Assembly (NCBI GenBank): GCA_009926935.1
Contig: RFNZ01000002.1
Location: 25,473 to 89,472, forward strand
DNA: 64,000 bases
Reading direction: 5' to 3'
Source of the DNA: Pseudomonadota bacterium
GTDB taxonomy: Bacteria > Pseudomonadota > Alphaproteobacteria > Micavibrionales > UBA1664
Made by a program: the position numbers and the translations under genes. The notes below the pieces were generated by a model. That model saw only the letters and a program-made list of their open reading frames with translations, ran no database searches and was not told where the DNA came from. The number at the start of each line of letters is the position of its first letter. The stretch's first letter is position 1. Shown piece after piece: positions 10,392 through 18,160 of this stretch.

Positions 10392-11359
10392 CGGGCCTGA
10401 CCGCACAACAAACCGAAGCCGAGATTGCGAGCATGCTCGCCGGCACGCGCGATGCCGTGGATATAGCCTCGTTTTTAACCGAACTCGCTGAACGCGGCGA
10501 AACGGTCGAGGAAATAACGGGGGCCGCTCGTGCGCTTCGCAAACACGTCAGCGGCATTTTTGCACCCGCAACCGCTATCGATTGTTGCGGTACGGGCGGC
10601 GATGGCCGCCACACCCTCAATATTTCAACCGCTGTCGCTTTTGTGGTCGCCGCCTGCGGCGTGCCTGTGGCCAAACACGGCAACCGCGCATCCTCATCCA
10701 AATGCGGCGCGGCCGATGTGCTGGAAGCGCTCGATGTCCCGCTCGATGTCCCGCTCGAAAAACTCGAAAGCGCGCTGCGTGATACAGGCTACTGCTTCCT
10801 CATGGCCCCGCTGCATCATCGCGCCATGGCCAATGTTGGCCCCGTGCGTAAAGCCTTAGGCCGACGCACCATTTTTAATCTCGTTGGCCCCCTCGCCAAC
10901 CCCGCCAACGTCAAACGCCAGATGATAGGCGTCTACGCCCAAAGCTGGGTAAAACCGATGGCGGAGGCACTGAAGGCCCTCGGCAGTAAGGGCGCATGGG
11001 TTGTGCACGGCGACGGAATGGATGAAATTTCACTCTCCGGCCCCACGACGGTCGCCGTCCTGAGCAGCACGGGTGCCATCACGCCACTCGATCTCACGCA
11101 TACCGATTTCGGTTTGCCCAAAATCGATGCTGAAGCCATTACAGGCGGCGACGCGCAATTCAATGCCGATGCGCTTCTGTATTTGCTGGAAGGCGAACCA
11201 AGCGCCTACCGCGATACGGTGCTAGCCAACGCCGCCGCGGCCTTGGCGATGGCAGGTGCGGTGCCCGACCTCAAAGCAGGCGTTGCCAAAGCCGCCGATG
11301 CCCTCGACACAGGCCGCGCCATGAAAGTGCTGTTCGATTACAGGGAATACGTTTCATGA
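10388..11359 (+). CDS. trpD: Anthranilate phosphoribosyltransferase
   Basis: Joins anthranilate to phosphoribosyl pyrophosphate. Signature motifs are CGTGGDG (PRPP loop), NISTAVAFVVAACGVPVAKHGNRASSS (interrupted here only by normal family variation), the H-H-R motif in APLHHRAMANV, and RTIFNLVGPLANP. The 323 residues are slightly short of the roughly 340 usual, mainly at the N-terminus. A 12-base direct repeat at 10729-10752 duplicates Leu-Asp-Val-Pro in a surface region, and the frame is kept. It overlaps trpG and trpC by ATGA at both ends, so the block is a tight operon. Confidence 0.96.
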   Translation: MTGLTAQQTEAEIASMLAGTRDAVDIASFLTELAERGETVEEITGAARALRKHVSGIFAPATAIDCCGTGGDGRHTLNISTAVAFVVAACGVPVAKHGNRASSSKCGAADVLEALDVPLDVPLEKLESALRDTGYCFLMAPLHHRAMANVGPVRKALGRRTIFNLVGPLANPANVKRQMIGVYAQSWVKPMAEALKALGSKGAWVVHGDGMDEISLSGPTTVAVLSSTGAITPLDLTHTDFGLPKIDAEAITGGDAQFNADALLYLLEGEPSAYRDTVLANAAAALAMAGAVPDLKAGVAKAADALDTGRAMKVLFDYREYVS

Positions 11360-12126
11360 GCGATGTTCTCGCCAAAATCTGCGCCGATAAACGCAAACAC
11401 GTTGATAGCGTCAAACGCCCGCTCGATTTATCGGGTGCGCCCCCCGTGCGCGGTTTCAAAAAAGCGGTGCTCTCCAAACCCACGGCCGTGATTGCCGAAA
11501 TCAAAAAAGCATCACCGAGCAAAGGGGTTTTGCGCGAGAATTTCGATCCCGCGCTTCACGCAAAGCAATACGAAGCCGCAGGCGCCGCCTGCCTTTCGGT
11601 GCTTACCGATGGGCCGTATTTTCAAGGCGCTGATGAGTATCTTATAGCCGCCCGCAACGCCTGCACCTTGCCCGCTTTGCGCAAAGACTTCATGATAGAC
11701 CCGTGGCAGATCACTGAATCACGCTTGCTCGGGGCCGATGCGATTCTGATTATCATGGCGGCAGTCAGTGACGCGCTCGCGCAAACCCTCTATGACGACG
11801 CACGCGCGCTGGGCATGGATGTCCTCGTCGAAGTCCATGACGAAGCGGAGCTGGATAGGGCATTGGCCCTCAAAGCCGATGACGCGTTGCTCGGCGTCAA
11901 CAACCGCAACCTCAAAACTTTGCAGGTATCGCTGCAAACAGCCCACGACTTGATTCGCAAAATGCCGGCGGGGCGCACGGCCATTGCCGAAAGCGGCATC
12001 CACTCCAAAGCCGATTTAGAATCTCTCAAAAACGCAGGCTACGCGGGCTTTTTGATAGGCGAAGCCTTTATGGTCCAGCCCGACCCCGAGAAGGCCCTCT
12101 TGACTTTCTTATCGGAACAGAGTTAG
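11356..12126 (+). CDS. trpC: Indole-3-glycerol phosphate synthase
   Basis: Closes the indole ring to give indole-3-glycerol phosphate. The TIM-barrel motifs are clear: VIAEIKKASPSKGVL (catalytic Lys), LTDGPYFQGADEYL, LRKDFMIDPWQI (second Lys), GVNNRNLKTL, AESGI and GFLIGEAFM. At 256 residues it is monofunctional; no TrpF domain is fused. The TAG stop lies inside the LexA box that precedes lexA, so the lexA operator overlaps the end of the trp operon. trpF, trpB and trpA are not in this window. Confidence 0.97.
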   Translation: MSDVLAKICADKRKHVDSVKRPLDLSGAPPVRGFKKAVLSKPTAVIAEIKKASPSKGVLRENFDPALHAKQYEAAGAACLSVLTDGPYFQGADEYLIAARNACTLPALRKDFMIDPWQITESRLLGADAILIIMAAVSDALAQTLYDDARALGMDVLVEVHDEAELDRALALKADDALLGVNNRNLKTLQVSLQTAHDLIRKMPAGRTAIAESGIHSKADLESLKNAGYAGFLIGEAFMVQPDPEKALLTFLSEQS

Positions 12127-12129
12127 AAC
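12115..12129 (+). promoter_or_regulatory. LexA (SOS) box upstream of lexA
   Basis: GAACAGAGTTAGAAC: an exact GAAC-N7-GAAC direct repeat, the operator form described for alphaproteobacterial LexA. It lies 48 bases before the lexA ATG and covers the trpC stop codon. A weaker copy, GAAT-N7-GAAT, follows at 12137-12151. Autorepression of lexA is the expected outcome. Confidence 0.85.
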
Positions 12130-12176
12130 ATATATAGAATATATCAAGAATACATTTCCATTTAGGGGCGAACATC

Positions 12177-12872
12177 ATGCTAACCAAAAAGCAACGCGAC
12201 TTGCTGGTCTTTATCCATGAAAAAATGGCGGAAGGGGATTTAGCCCCCTCTTTCGACGAAATGAAGGAGGCGCTGGGGCTTAAATCCAAATCCGGCGTCC
12301 ACCGGCTTATCGAGGCATTGGTGGAACGCGGGTTTTTGGAACGTCTGCCCAATCGCGCCCGCGCCCTCAACATCAAAAAACTGCCTGAAGGCTATACGCC
12401 CAAAGCTGCCGACCATTCGGAGGCCGCGCAAAAAGCACGGCTGGTGCAAGACCTCGGCCGCTATCGGGCCGAGCAAGACAGCCGCATGATCAGCAACGTG
12501 CCCCTCCTCGGCAAAATCGCGGCGGGCACCCCTATCGAGGCGATACGCCACGAAGGCCAGCACATTGAAATGCCGGCCAGCATGCTTGGCAAAGGTGATT
12601 TTTACGCGTTGATAGTGGACGGCGATTCCATGACCGGCGCCGGCATCATGGATCAAGACGTCGCGCTCATTAAAAAAGCCGACCGCGCGCACGATGGCGA
12701 TATTGTTGTAGCACTGGTGGATAACGAGGAAGTGACGTTAAAACGCTTGCGCCGCCGCGGTGGTGCCGTTGATCTCATCCCCGAAAACCCCGCTTACGAC
12801 ATCCGCACCCTTGAAGGCAACCGTGTTCAGGTACAGGGCATTTTGTCAGGCATTTATAGGCAGTATCACTAA
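12177..12872 (+). CDS. lexA: LexA repressor / SOS protease
   Basis: DNA-damage repressor that self-cleaves when RecA is activated. The winged-helix domain (LTKKQRDLLVFIHEKM to RARALNIKKLP) has a recognition-helix region with SKSGVHRLIEALVERG. A linker follows, then the S24 peptidase domain: cleavage site Ala-Gly in KIAAGTPIEA, catalytic Ser in DGDSMTGAGI and catalytic Lys in NEEVTLKRL. The 231 residues match alphaproteobacterial LexA. An AGGGG ribosome-binding site precedes the ATG. The operator at 12115-12129 indicates autoregulation. Location after trpC and before comEC is a familiar alphaproteobacterial order. Confidence 0.97.
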   Translation: MLTKKQRDLLVFIHEKMAEGDLAPSFDEMKEALGLKSKSGVHRLIEALVERGFLERLPNRARALNIKKLPEGYTPKAADHSEAAQKARLVQDLGRYRAEQDSRMISNVPLLGKIAAGTPIEAIRHEGQHIEMPASMLGKGDFYALIVDGDSMTGAGIMDQDVALIKKADRAHDGDIVVALVDNEEVTLKRLRRRGGAVDLIPENPAYDIRTLEGNRVQVQGILSGIYRQYH

Positions 12873-12885
12873 GGTTACGTCCCAA

Positions 12886-13074
12886 TTACATGCGCGTCGT
12901 TGGCAATTGCTGAAGGAGCTCGGTCGGTACGAAATTGGTCAGGGGATTAAAAACATTCAGGTCCATAATCAGATGGCCTTTTTCATTGATGATAACGCTC
13001 ACGCCAGGGTGCAGCTCATTCAATAACTCAATGAAATTCATAGGTAAATTGAAGAAGCTTTCCGTGGTGCCCAT
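12886..13074 (-). CDS. Small hypothetical protein, 62 aa
   Basis: Unrecognised. The short frame lies in an AT-rich spacer between lexA and comEC. Two signals support it being real: a GGGGAG ribosome-binding site eight bases before the ATG, and a promoter-like TTGACA-N17-TAAATT pair at 13105-13133. The peptide (opening MGTTESFFNLPMNFIELLNE) has an amphipathic first half, a GVSVIINEKGHLIMDLNVF beta-hairpin-like middle and a short polar tail. No membrane span or metal motif. It is convergent with lexA. Confidence 0.5.
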   Translation of the reverse strand: MGTTESFFNLPMNFIELLNELHPGVSVIINEKGHLIMDLNVFNPLTNFVPTELLQQLPTTRM

Positions 13075-13104
13075 TGAAACTCCCCAAATGTAGATTACAA
13101 TTTA

Positions 13105-13133
13105 AATTTAGCTAAAATTTTACATAATGTCAA
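13105..13133 (-). promoter_or_regulatory. Predicted sigma70-type promoter for the 62-aa gene
   Basis: On the minus strand TTGACA (13133-13128) and TAAATT (13110-13105) are separated by exactly 17 bases. The -35 is a perfect consensus and the -10 matches at four of six positions. Transcription would begin near 13098, about 24 bases before the small gene. Confidence 0.5.
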
Positions 13134-13198
13134 TAGGCAATTAACACCCATAGTCCAAAGGCGCTGAAACCCTTTCTGCTGGCTGCATAACTAAAGAC

Positions 13199-13354
13199 TT
13201 ACCAAAAGCCTACAACTTCGCGCTTTACGAGGTCCTCGTATTGCTTCAAAGCCAGCGCTTCCTTGGAATCTTCAGTATTACTAAGAGTTTGGGAGCTCTG
13301 CTGAGATACATTGGTACTTGAAAGCTTCTTTAAAAACTGAAGAACGTTTGACAT
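13199..13354 (-). CDS. Possible small protein, 51 aa
   Basis: A short frame between the 62-aa gene and comEC. Starting at ATG 13354 it encodes a Ser/Gln/Thr-rich, polar, helical-looking peptide (MSNVLQFLKKLSSTNVSQQS...). The ribosome-binding site is weak, and a longer form beginning at 13444 is possible. The region is AT-rich and I recognise no motif. It may be non-coding spacer. Confidence 0.28.
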   Translation of the reverse strand: MSNVLQFLKKLSSTNVSQQSSQTLSNTEDSKEALALKQYEDLVKREVVGFW

Positions 13355-13456
13355 CACACCGTCTCTGCTTTTTGTTTTATATCGTGTCAAACTTTTTACA
13401 TAACTCAAAATTAATTTCAACTTCTTTCTACTTACGCACCACAATAAGACAGAAAA

Positions 13457-15550
13457 TTACTCGTGAGCTGGTGACCACAACCTGTGGTATTTGGCCGAAA
13501 TGGTGGGCACGAAAGCAAACCCTTCAGGTACCCTGAAAACGGCACCGCCTCCACCCATGTATAACTGCTTTGAGTCGGCCTTGGTTACTGGGCAGGCTCC
13601 TTCCGGTGCTGCGCGCGTGGCAAGCAGCACGGCTTGTGCCCAAAAACATTCCTCCGATAGCGCATTGGCATCACGCACAATAGAGAGCCCCATATCACCC
13701 TCAGTAATCCGGCAGGCCCAATCATCACAGGAAACCGTAACCCGGCCAAGTTCTGCGCGCCCCTGCTTCAAAGGTTTCTTTGCGGCTTCGCCGCCCAGAT
13801 ACCCCATCCAGTTGCTCCGCACGTAATCGGTTGGCTTCTTGAATAAAAAAACCACCTGCCCGTCATCACCTTTCACGGCAGCAAGTTTTCCCTCGCGGTC
13901 TATAAGTACCAGTGCACGTGGCACAAACGCCCCCCAGATAAGCGCCGCAACCATAACACCAATACCAAGCCACCTGAACCAGCCGCGCCACAGCATCAAA
14001 AGCAGAAAACCTGAAACCGAAACAAGAAAAGGCGCAAGCGGCAGCGACGGAAAAGCGAGCGCCGCTTTCGGCAACCCTGCTACCCACTCTGAAACATAAA
14101 GGGTAGCCGTAAGCCCCCACTCGACGACTTTCAAAAAAGGCGCATCAAGGCCAAACGGCATGAGCACCATAGCGGCCATACCCGCAGGCATCACTACAAA
14201 ACTGGTAAGCGGTATCGCGGCTGCGTTGGCAAGAACACCGTAAAGTTGCACCCGCCCAAAGTGATGAAGCACAACGGGAAAAGTCGCAAAACTGACAAGG
14301 ATCGTCGTGATAAATATTCCCCCAAGATACGCACCTGTTTTAGCAAATACACCCATCTCGCGGTGCTCGGCCATCCAGCGTCTGCCAATGCCTTCATGGA
14401 ACGCAATCATCGAGAGCACAGCCGCAAACGATAGCTGGAATGACGGCCCGATCAGAGCCTCAGGCCGCAAGGCGAGTAGCGCCAAAGCAGCAACCGCCAA
14501 AGTCCGCATCGATAAGGCCGCGCGGTCCAGCATAACAGCCAGCAAAACAAGCCCGGTTGTCATCATGGCGCGTTGTGTCGGCACAGGCGCACCTGCAAGC
14601 AGCATGTAAAAAATACCGACCGCGAGCGCAATCAAGGCCGCATATTTTTTAATGGGGTAATGCAGCGCAAACCACGGCCACAAAGCCATGAAAAACCGAA
14701 ACACAAAAAAAGTAACACCGCACACAATGGCCACATGCAGGCCAGAAATAGAAAGCAGGTGATAAAGCCCGGAGTCGAGAAGGCTTTGGTTGACATCATC
14801 CGGTATCGCGGCGCGCTCCCCCGCGAGTAGCGCCGTGGCGACAGCACTCTCAGGGTGCTTCATATGCGTTGTTATGCGCTTTGATATGGACTGCCTCAGG
14901 CTGCTGAACCAGACGCCGGCCGCACTCGCATCCCGTTTTTCGATACGTTGAAACTGCCCAAGCGTAAACCCGACAGCGCCAATCCCCTCAAAATACGCCT
15001 GCCGTCTGTAGTCAAACCCGTCAATCACAACCGGCCCTGAAGGCGGCATCAATTTGGCAAGCACGGCTATGCGGTCACCCGGTTTTACATCAGCACTTAT
15101 ATGTCTTGACGAAAGCCTGACGGTTCTCGGCGTGCGCTCGGCCTTCAGCTTTTCGATTTTCAAATCACCCAGCAGTACGCGGCGCTTGCCGCCGTCGACG
15201 TCATCATCAGTAACCGAAACATCCAAAACACGGCCTTCAACGCGGGTAATGCCGGTATCGCGGTCAAGCATAGGCGCATGGACCGTCATGCTCCGCCCTT
15301 GCGCCATCAAAAAACCGAGAGCCACTAAAAATAAGGCTGCGCCGGCATAAAATGCAGAAGGGGCGCGCAAAATGAGGGTAATAAAAAGCCCGGTTGCGAG
15401 TAACAGGCACGCAGCACTGGCCCAGTAGGCAGGCTCAAACGGCAAACAGAAGTAAAGGGCAACCCCTGCCCCAAAAAGTACCGGCGCCCACAAAACGCGG
15501 TCGCGCGGCGGATGCCATTGGTCTAAAACAGCCTTTATTGCCAGTCTCAT
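13457..15550 (-). CDS. comEC: ComEC/Rec2-family DNA-uptake channel protein
   Basis: Multi-pass inner-membrane protein thought to carry single-stranded DNA into the cytosol in transformation. At 697 residues it shows N-terminal spans, a DUF4131-type OB-like region (GITRVEGRVLDVS to PPSGPVVIDGFDYRRQAYF), then the competence domain with the signature HLLSISGLHVAIV and about eight further spans. The C-terminal 170 residues contain no HxHxDH motif, so the metallo-beta-lactamase domain of Gram-positive ComEC is absent or degenerate, as in many alphaproteobacteria. It is divergent from gltX. Whether this strain is transformable cannot be told from one gene. Confidence 0.92.
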   Translation of the reverse strand: MRLAIKAVLDQWHPPRDRVLWAPVLFGAGVALYFCLPFEPAYWASAACLLLATGLFITLILRAPSAFYAGAALFLVALGFLMAQGRSMTVHAPMLDRDTGITRVEGRVLDVSVTDDDVDGGKRRVLLGDLKIEKLKAERTPRTVRLSSRHISADVKPGDRIAVLAKLMPPSGPVVIDGFDYRRQAYFEGIGAVGFTLGQFQRIEKRDASAAGVWFSSLRQSISKRITTHMKHPESAVATALLAGERAAIPDDVNQSLLDSGLYHLLSISGLHVAIVCGVTFFVFRFFMALWPWFALHYPIKKYAALIALAVGIFYMLLAGAPVPTQRAMMTTGLVLLAVMLDRAALSMRTLAVAALALLALRPEALIGPSFQLSFAAVLSMIAFHEGIGRRWMAEHREMGVFAKTGAYLGGIFITTILVSFATFPVVLHHFGRVQLYGVLANAAAIPLTSFVVMPAGMAAMVLMPFGLDAPFLKVVEWGLTATLYVSEWVAGLPKAALAFPSLPLAPFLVSVSGFLLLMLWRGWFRWLGIGVMVAALIWGAFVPRALVLIDREGKLAAVKGDDGQVVFLFKKPTDYVRSNWMGYLGGEAAKKPLKQGRAELGRVTVSCDDWACRITEGDMGLSIVRDANALSEECFWAQAVLLATRAAPEGACPVTKADSKQLYMGGGGAVFRVPEGFAFVPTISAKYHRLWSPAHE

Positions 15551-15556
15551 AAAAGT

Positions 15557-15618
15557 GTTTTACCACTAAGCACACAAAGAACACTAAGAAGATTACCTTC
15601 GTGTTCTTCGTGGTAAAA
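15557..15618. repeat. Imperfect inverted repeat between comEC and gltX
   Basis: TTTTACCAC at 15558-15566 pairs with GTGGTAAAA at 15610-15618, and AAGAACAC-type blocks inside continue the pairing (left arm carries an extra CTAAGCACAC stretch). The unit fills nearly all of the divergent gap and ends about 20 bases before the gltX ATG, so it must be part of the 5' region of one or both genes. It looks like a dispersed palindromic repeat rather than a terminator, since both neighbours point away from it. Confidence 0.6.
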
Positions 15619-15637
15619 TTTTACTTTGAGTTTATGT

Positions 15638-17065
15638 ATGACCGTCATTACACGCTTCGCCCCTTCGCCCACCGGCATGCTGCACATTGGTGGCGCACGC
15701 ACGGCCCTCTTTAACTGGTGCTACGCCAAAAAGACGGGCGGCAAATTTTTACTCCGCATCGAGGACACGGATAAAGAACGCTCCACAAAAGAGGCGATAG
15801 AAGCCATCTTCCGCGATCTCAAATGGCTCGGCCTTGATTGGGATGGCGATGCAACGGTCTATCAGTCGGCCCGTGCCGCCCGTCATGCGGAGGTCGCGCA
15901 TGAACTGGTGAAACGCGGCCGCGCTTACTTTTGCTATTGCACGCCGGAAGAGCTGGAAGCCATGAAAGCCGAAGCACAGGCAAAAGGCGAACAACCCCGC
16001 TACAACCGCATGTGGCGTGACCGTAATCCGTCAGAAGCACCCGCAGGCGTAAAACCCGTTATCCGCATCAAGGCGCCGATCGACGGCGATACGGTCATCG
16101 AAGATGCTGTGCAAGGCCGCGTCACAGTTCCTAACAGCCAGCTTGATGACTTTATTCTGCTCCGCTCCGATGGATCGCCAACCTACATGCACGCGGTCGT
16201 GGTCGATGACGCCGATATGGGCATCACCCATGTTATTCGCGGCGATGATCACCTTAACAACGCCTTCCGCCAGAAAATTATCTTTGATGCCATGGGCTGG
16301 CCGGTGCCCGTTTTTGGCCACGTTCCGCTTATCCACGGGGCGGACGGCGCCAAACTCTCCAAACGCCACGGCGCCCAGTCGGTTGGCGAGTTCAAGGATA
16401 TGGGCTATCTGCCAGAAGCCGTTTGCAACTACCTTTTAAGGCTGGGTTGGAGCCACGGCGACGACGAACTGTTTACAAAAGAACAGGCAGCGGAATGGTT
16501 CGATGTGAATGATATAAATGCAGGGCCTTCACGCCTCGACATGAAAAAACTCGATCACGTCAACACGCATTACATGCGCCTGGCTGACGATACGCGCCTC
16601 GCGGAAGAGGTGATTACTCGCAACAGCCTCAAAATCGATGAAACACACAAAGCAAGATTGCTTGCGGGCATCCATGATCTCAAATCCCGCGCGGCAACAC
16701 TCGTGCAATTAACATCCGAGGCCAAGTTCTATCTGGTCGATGAAGTCGCTTACGACGAAAAAGCCGCCGCCGCATTAAATGACCACGATGCCCACCACGC
16801 CATGCACCATATTTATGATGCACTGGCGCGCCTCGGCGCCGATTTCACGGAAACCGCAATCGACACCGCCTGCCGCCACATTGCAGAACACGTTTATGCC
16901 GGCAAACTGGCCAAGGTCATGATGCCTTTGCGGGCCGCTATTTGCGGCACCACTACATCCCCGCCCCTGTTTAAAGCCATGGAGATACTGGGCCAGGCCG
17001 AGGTCATGAAACGCCTCAAAGCCGCCCTGCACTGGATGCATGACCACGGCCACCATCATCATTAA
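15638..17065 (+). CDS. gltX: Glutamyl-tRNA synthetase
   Basis: Class I synthetase that charges tRNA-Glu (and possibly tRNA-Gln if GatCAB is present elsewhere). Motifs: TRFAPSPTGMLHIGGART (HIGH signature), LRIEDTDKERS, the GDDHLNNAFRQ loop, HVPLIHGADGAKLSKRHG (KMSKS equivalent) and the anticodon-binding C-terminus. I used the ATG at 15638 (475 residues); an in-frame TTG lies 12 bases upstream. The protein ends in a natural His-rich tail, MHDHGHHHH, unusual for this enzyme. The order comEC-gltX-gltA is typical of the class. Confidence 0.97.
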   Translation: MTVITRFAPSPTGMLHIGGARTALFNWCYAKKTGGKFLLRIEDTDKERSTKEAIEAIFRDLKWLGLDWDGDATVYQSARAARHAEVAHELVKRGRAYFCYCTPEELEAMKAEAQAKGEQPRYNRMWRDRNPSEAPAGVKPVIRIKAPIDGDTVIEDAVQGRVTVPNSQLDDFILLRSDGSPTYMHAVVVDDADMGITHVIRGDDHLNNAFRQKIIFDAMGWPVPVFGHVPLIHGADGAKLSKRHGAQSVGEFKDMGYLPEAVCNYLLRLGWSHGDDELFTKEQAAEWFDVNDINAGPSRLDMKKLDHVNTHYMRLADDTRLAEEVITRNSLKIDETHKARLLAGIHDLKSRAATLVQLTSEAKFYLVDEVAYDEKAAAALNDHDAHHAMHHIYDALARLGADFTETAIDTACRHIAEHVYAGKLAKVMMPLRAAICGTTTSPPLFKAMEILGQAEVMKRLKAALHWMHDHGHHHH

Positions 17066-17068
17066 TAT

Positions 17069-17097
17069 TTGACATAATACAATAGATCTGGCAATAT
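17069..17097 (+). promoter_or_regulatory. Possible promoter for the 114-aa gene
   Basis: A perfect TTGACA (17069-17074) is followed after 17 bases by CAATAT (17092-17097), which matches the -10 consensus at only three positions. It starts right after the gltX stop codon. Transcription would begin about 20 bases ahead of the next ATG. Confidence 0.35.
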
Positions 17098-17122
17098 TCT
17101 CCCGTTTCAACAGGAGAGAAAA

Positions 17123-17467
17123 ATGCCACGCCTAGGCTTTGGGATAGAAAAACAAGACTTCGAGACTGCGCAAACCCTGATCAGAGCATCCGCAGACTAT
17201 GACTGGAACCCAACAGCCGATAATTGGCAGCACTACCGGAATTGCTGGAACCTTGCGGTAGCAAGGGTTCGAGATACAAGCCGCAGCGCAACCCCCATGC
17301 CAGCAACAAGAGCCCTCCTTAAACTTGCATCAGGCGCCGAGAACCCATACAAAATCGGCTGGCTGACAGATACATTCGGCACATGGCACAAGGGCTACGC
17401 AAGCGCCATGGCATGCCAGGATCCCGCACGCCTTCTGCAAGCGCAGGGCCCGCGTAAAGGTCTTTAA
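17123..17467 (+). CDS. Hypothetical protein, 114 aa
   Basis: Unrecognised. Soluble, with an opening MPRLGFGIEKQDFETAQTLI and several Trp and Arg residues (YDWNPTADNWQHYRNCW). A strong CAGGAGAG ribosome-binding site precedes the ATG, and a TTGACA element lies upstream, so expression is likely. No signal peptide or spans. It sits between gltX and a secreted protein gene on the same strand. Possibly lineage-specific. Confidence 0.65.
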   Translation: MPRLGFGIEKQDFETAQTLIRASADYDWNPTADNWQHYRNCWNLAVARVRDTSRSATPMPATRALLKLASGAENPYKIGWLTDTFGTWHKGYASAMACQDPARLLQAQGPRKGL

Positions 17468-17537
17468 TAATTAACATAATTTTATATTTTTTAGCCCATA
17501 ATCCGCTTGTACAGGTTTAAAAAAACCGGAGGCGATC

Positions 17538-18062
17538 ATGGCAACAATGCACGCAGGCAAATGCGCAACATGGGTAGCAGGTGCCCTAATGACTCTGTCC
17601 GCAAGTGGCCTCTTTGGCGCACTGCCTGCAAATGCACAAGATAAAGGCTGGGAAGCACGGGTGCACGCGGCAAACGAGCTTCTTAAGGGTGAAGACGCAC
17701 GTTTGATATGCGCAGACACAAAAGACACAACAATTAGAGATGAAGAGTATATGCTCGCCTGTGCTACCTTCTATCACGCCTATCTGTCGACTGATCCTTA
17801 CACAAAAGTTCAATTTCCGACACTTCTGAAACAAATTAAAGACGATCTATTGGAACACCAGAATGGCTCCCTCCCCTACGAGCAGCTCCTCAAAAAACTT
17901 GATGTAAGCATGCAAAGGATCAAAGGTGCGATCCTGCAAGACAACCGGATGACCCCTGAGCTCGGTGCCGTAGCAACAGGCGTATCTAACATCATCCGCG
18001 AGGCAGCCCAGCCCGGTGCAAAACCCGGCATCCGCTACAAAGACGTTATGTTGAGCCGATAG
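17538..18062 (+). CDS. Hypothetical secreted protein, 174 aa
   Basis: The N-terminus has a positively charged start, a hydrophobic stretch (WVAGALMTLSASGLFGALP) and an Ala-x-Ala cleavage site (ANAQD), so it is predicted to be exported to the periplasm. The mature part is helical with three Cys residues, two of them in CADTKDT and LACATF and possibly disulfide-linked. A GGAGG ribosome-binding site precedes the ATG. The gene is followed by a rho-independent terminator. Three-Cys helical periplasmic proteins of this size are seen as lysozyme-inhibitor or Rap/Tai-like immunity proteins, but I see no specific evidence for that here. Confidence 0.72.
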   Translation: MATMHAGKCATWVAGALMTLSASGLFGALPANAQDKGWEARVHAANELLKGEDARLICADTKDTTIRDEEYMLACATFYHAYLSTDPYTKVQFPTLLKQIKDDLLEHQNGSLPYEQLLKKLDVSMQRIKGAILQDNRMTPELGAVATGVSNIIREAAQPGAKPGIRYKDVMLSR

Positions 18063-18110
18063 TACGCCCATACTCTCCGTTTGCACGGAACCCGTTTTGG
18101 ATTACCATTT

Positions 18111-18140
18111 AAGGCAGATTCGTTCTGCCTTTTTTATTTT
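18111..18140 (+). terminator. Rho-independent terminator
   Basis: AAGGCAGA-ttcgt-TCTGCCTT is a perfect 8-base stem followed by TTTTATTTT. It ends the transcript of the secreted-protein gene. It lies only 20 bases ahead of the gltA start, so unless gltA has its promoter inside this stretch, gltA transcripts initiated upstream would have to read through it, and the hairpin could act as an attenuator. Confidence 0.8.
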
Positions 18141-18160
18141 CTTCCAAAGGGATATACGCC

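Noticed and set aside
13199..13444. 81-aa form of the small protein beginning at 13444
   Set aside because: The extension to 13444 has no ribosome-binding site and adds a Lys-rich segment; I kept only the shorter form at low confidence.
17039..17062. His-rich end of GltX as a cloned affinity tag
   Set aside because: It is preceded by normal GltX sequence and followed by a natural stop and a genomic spacer, with no vector sequence.
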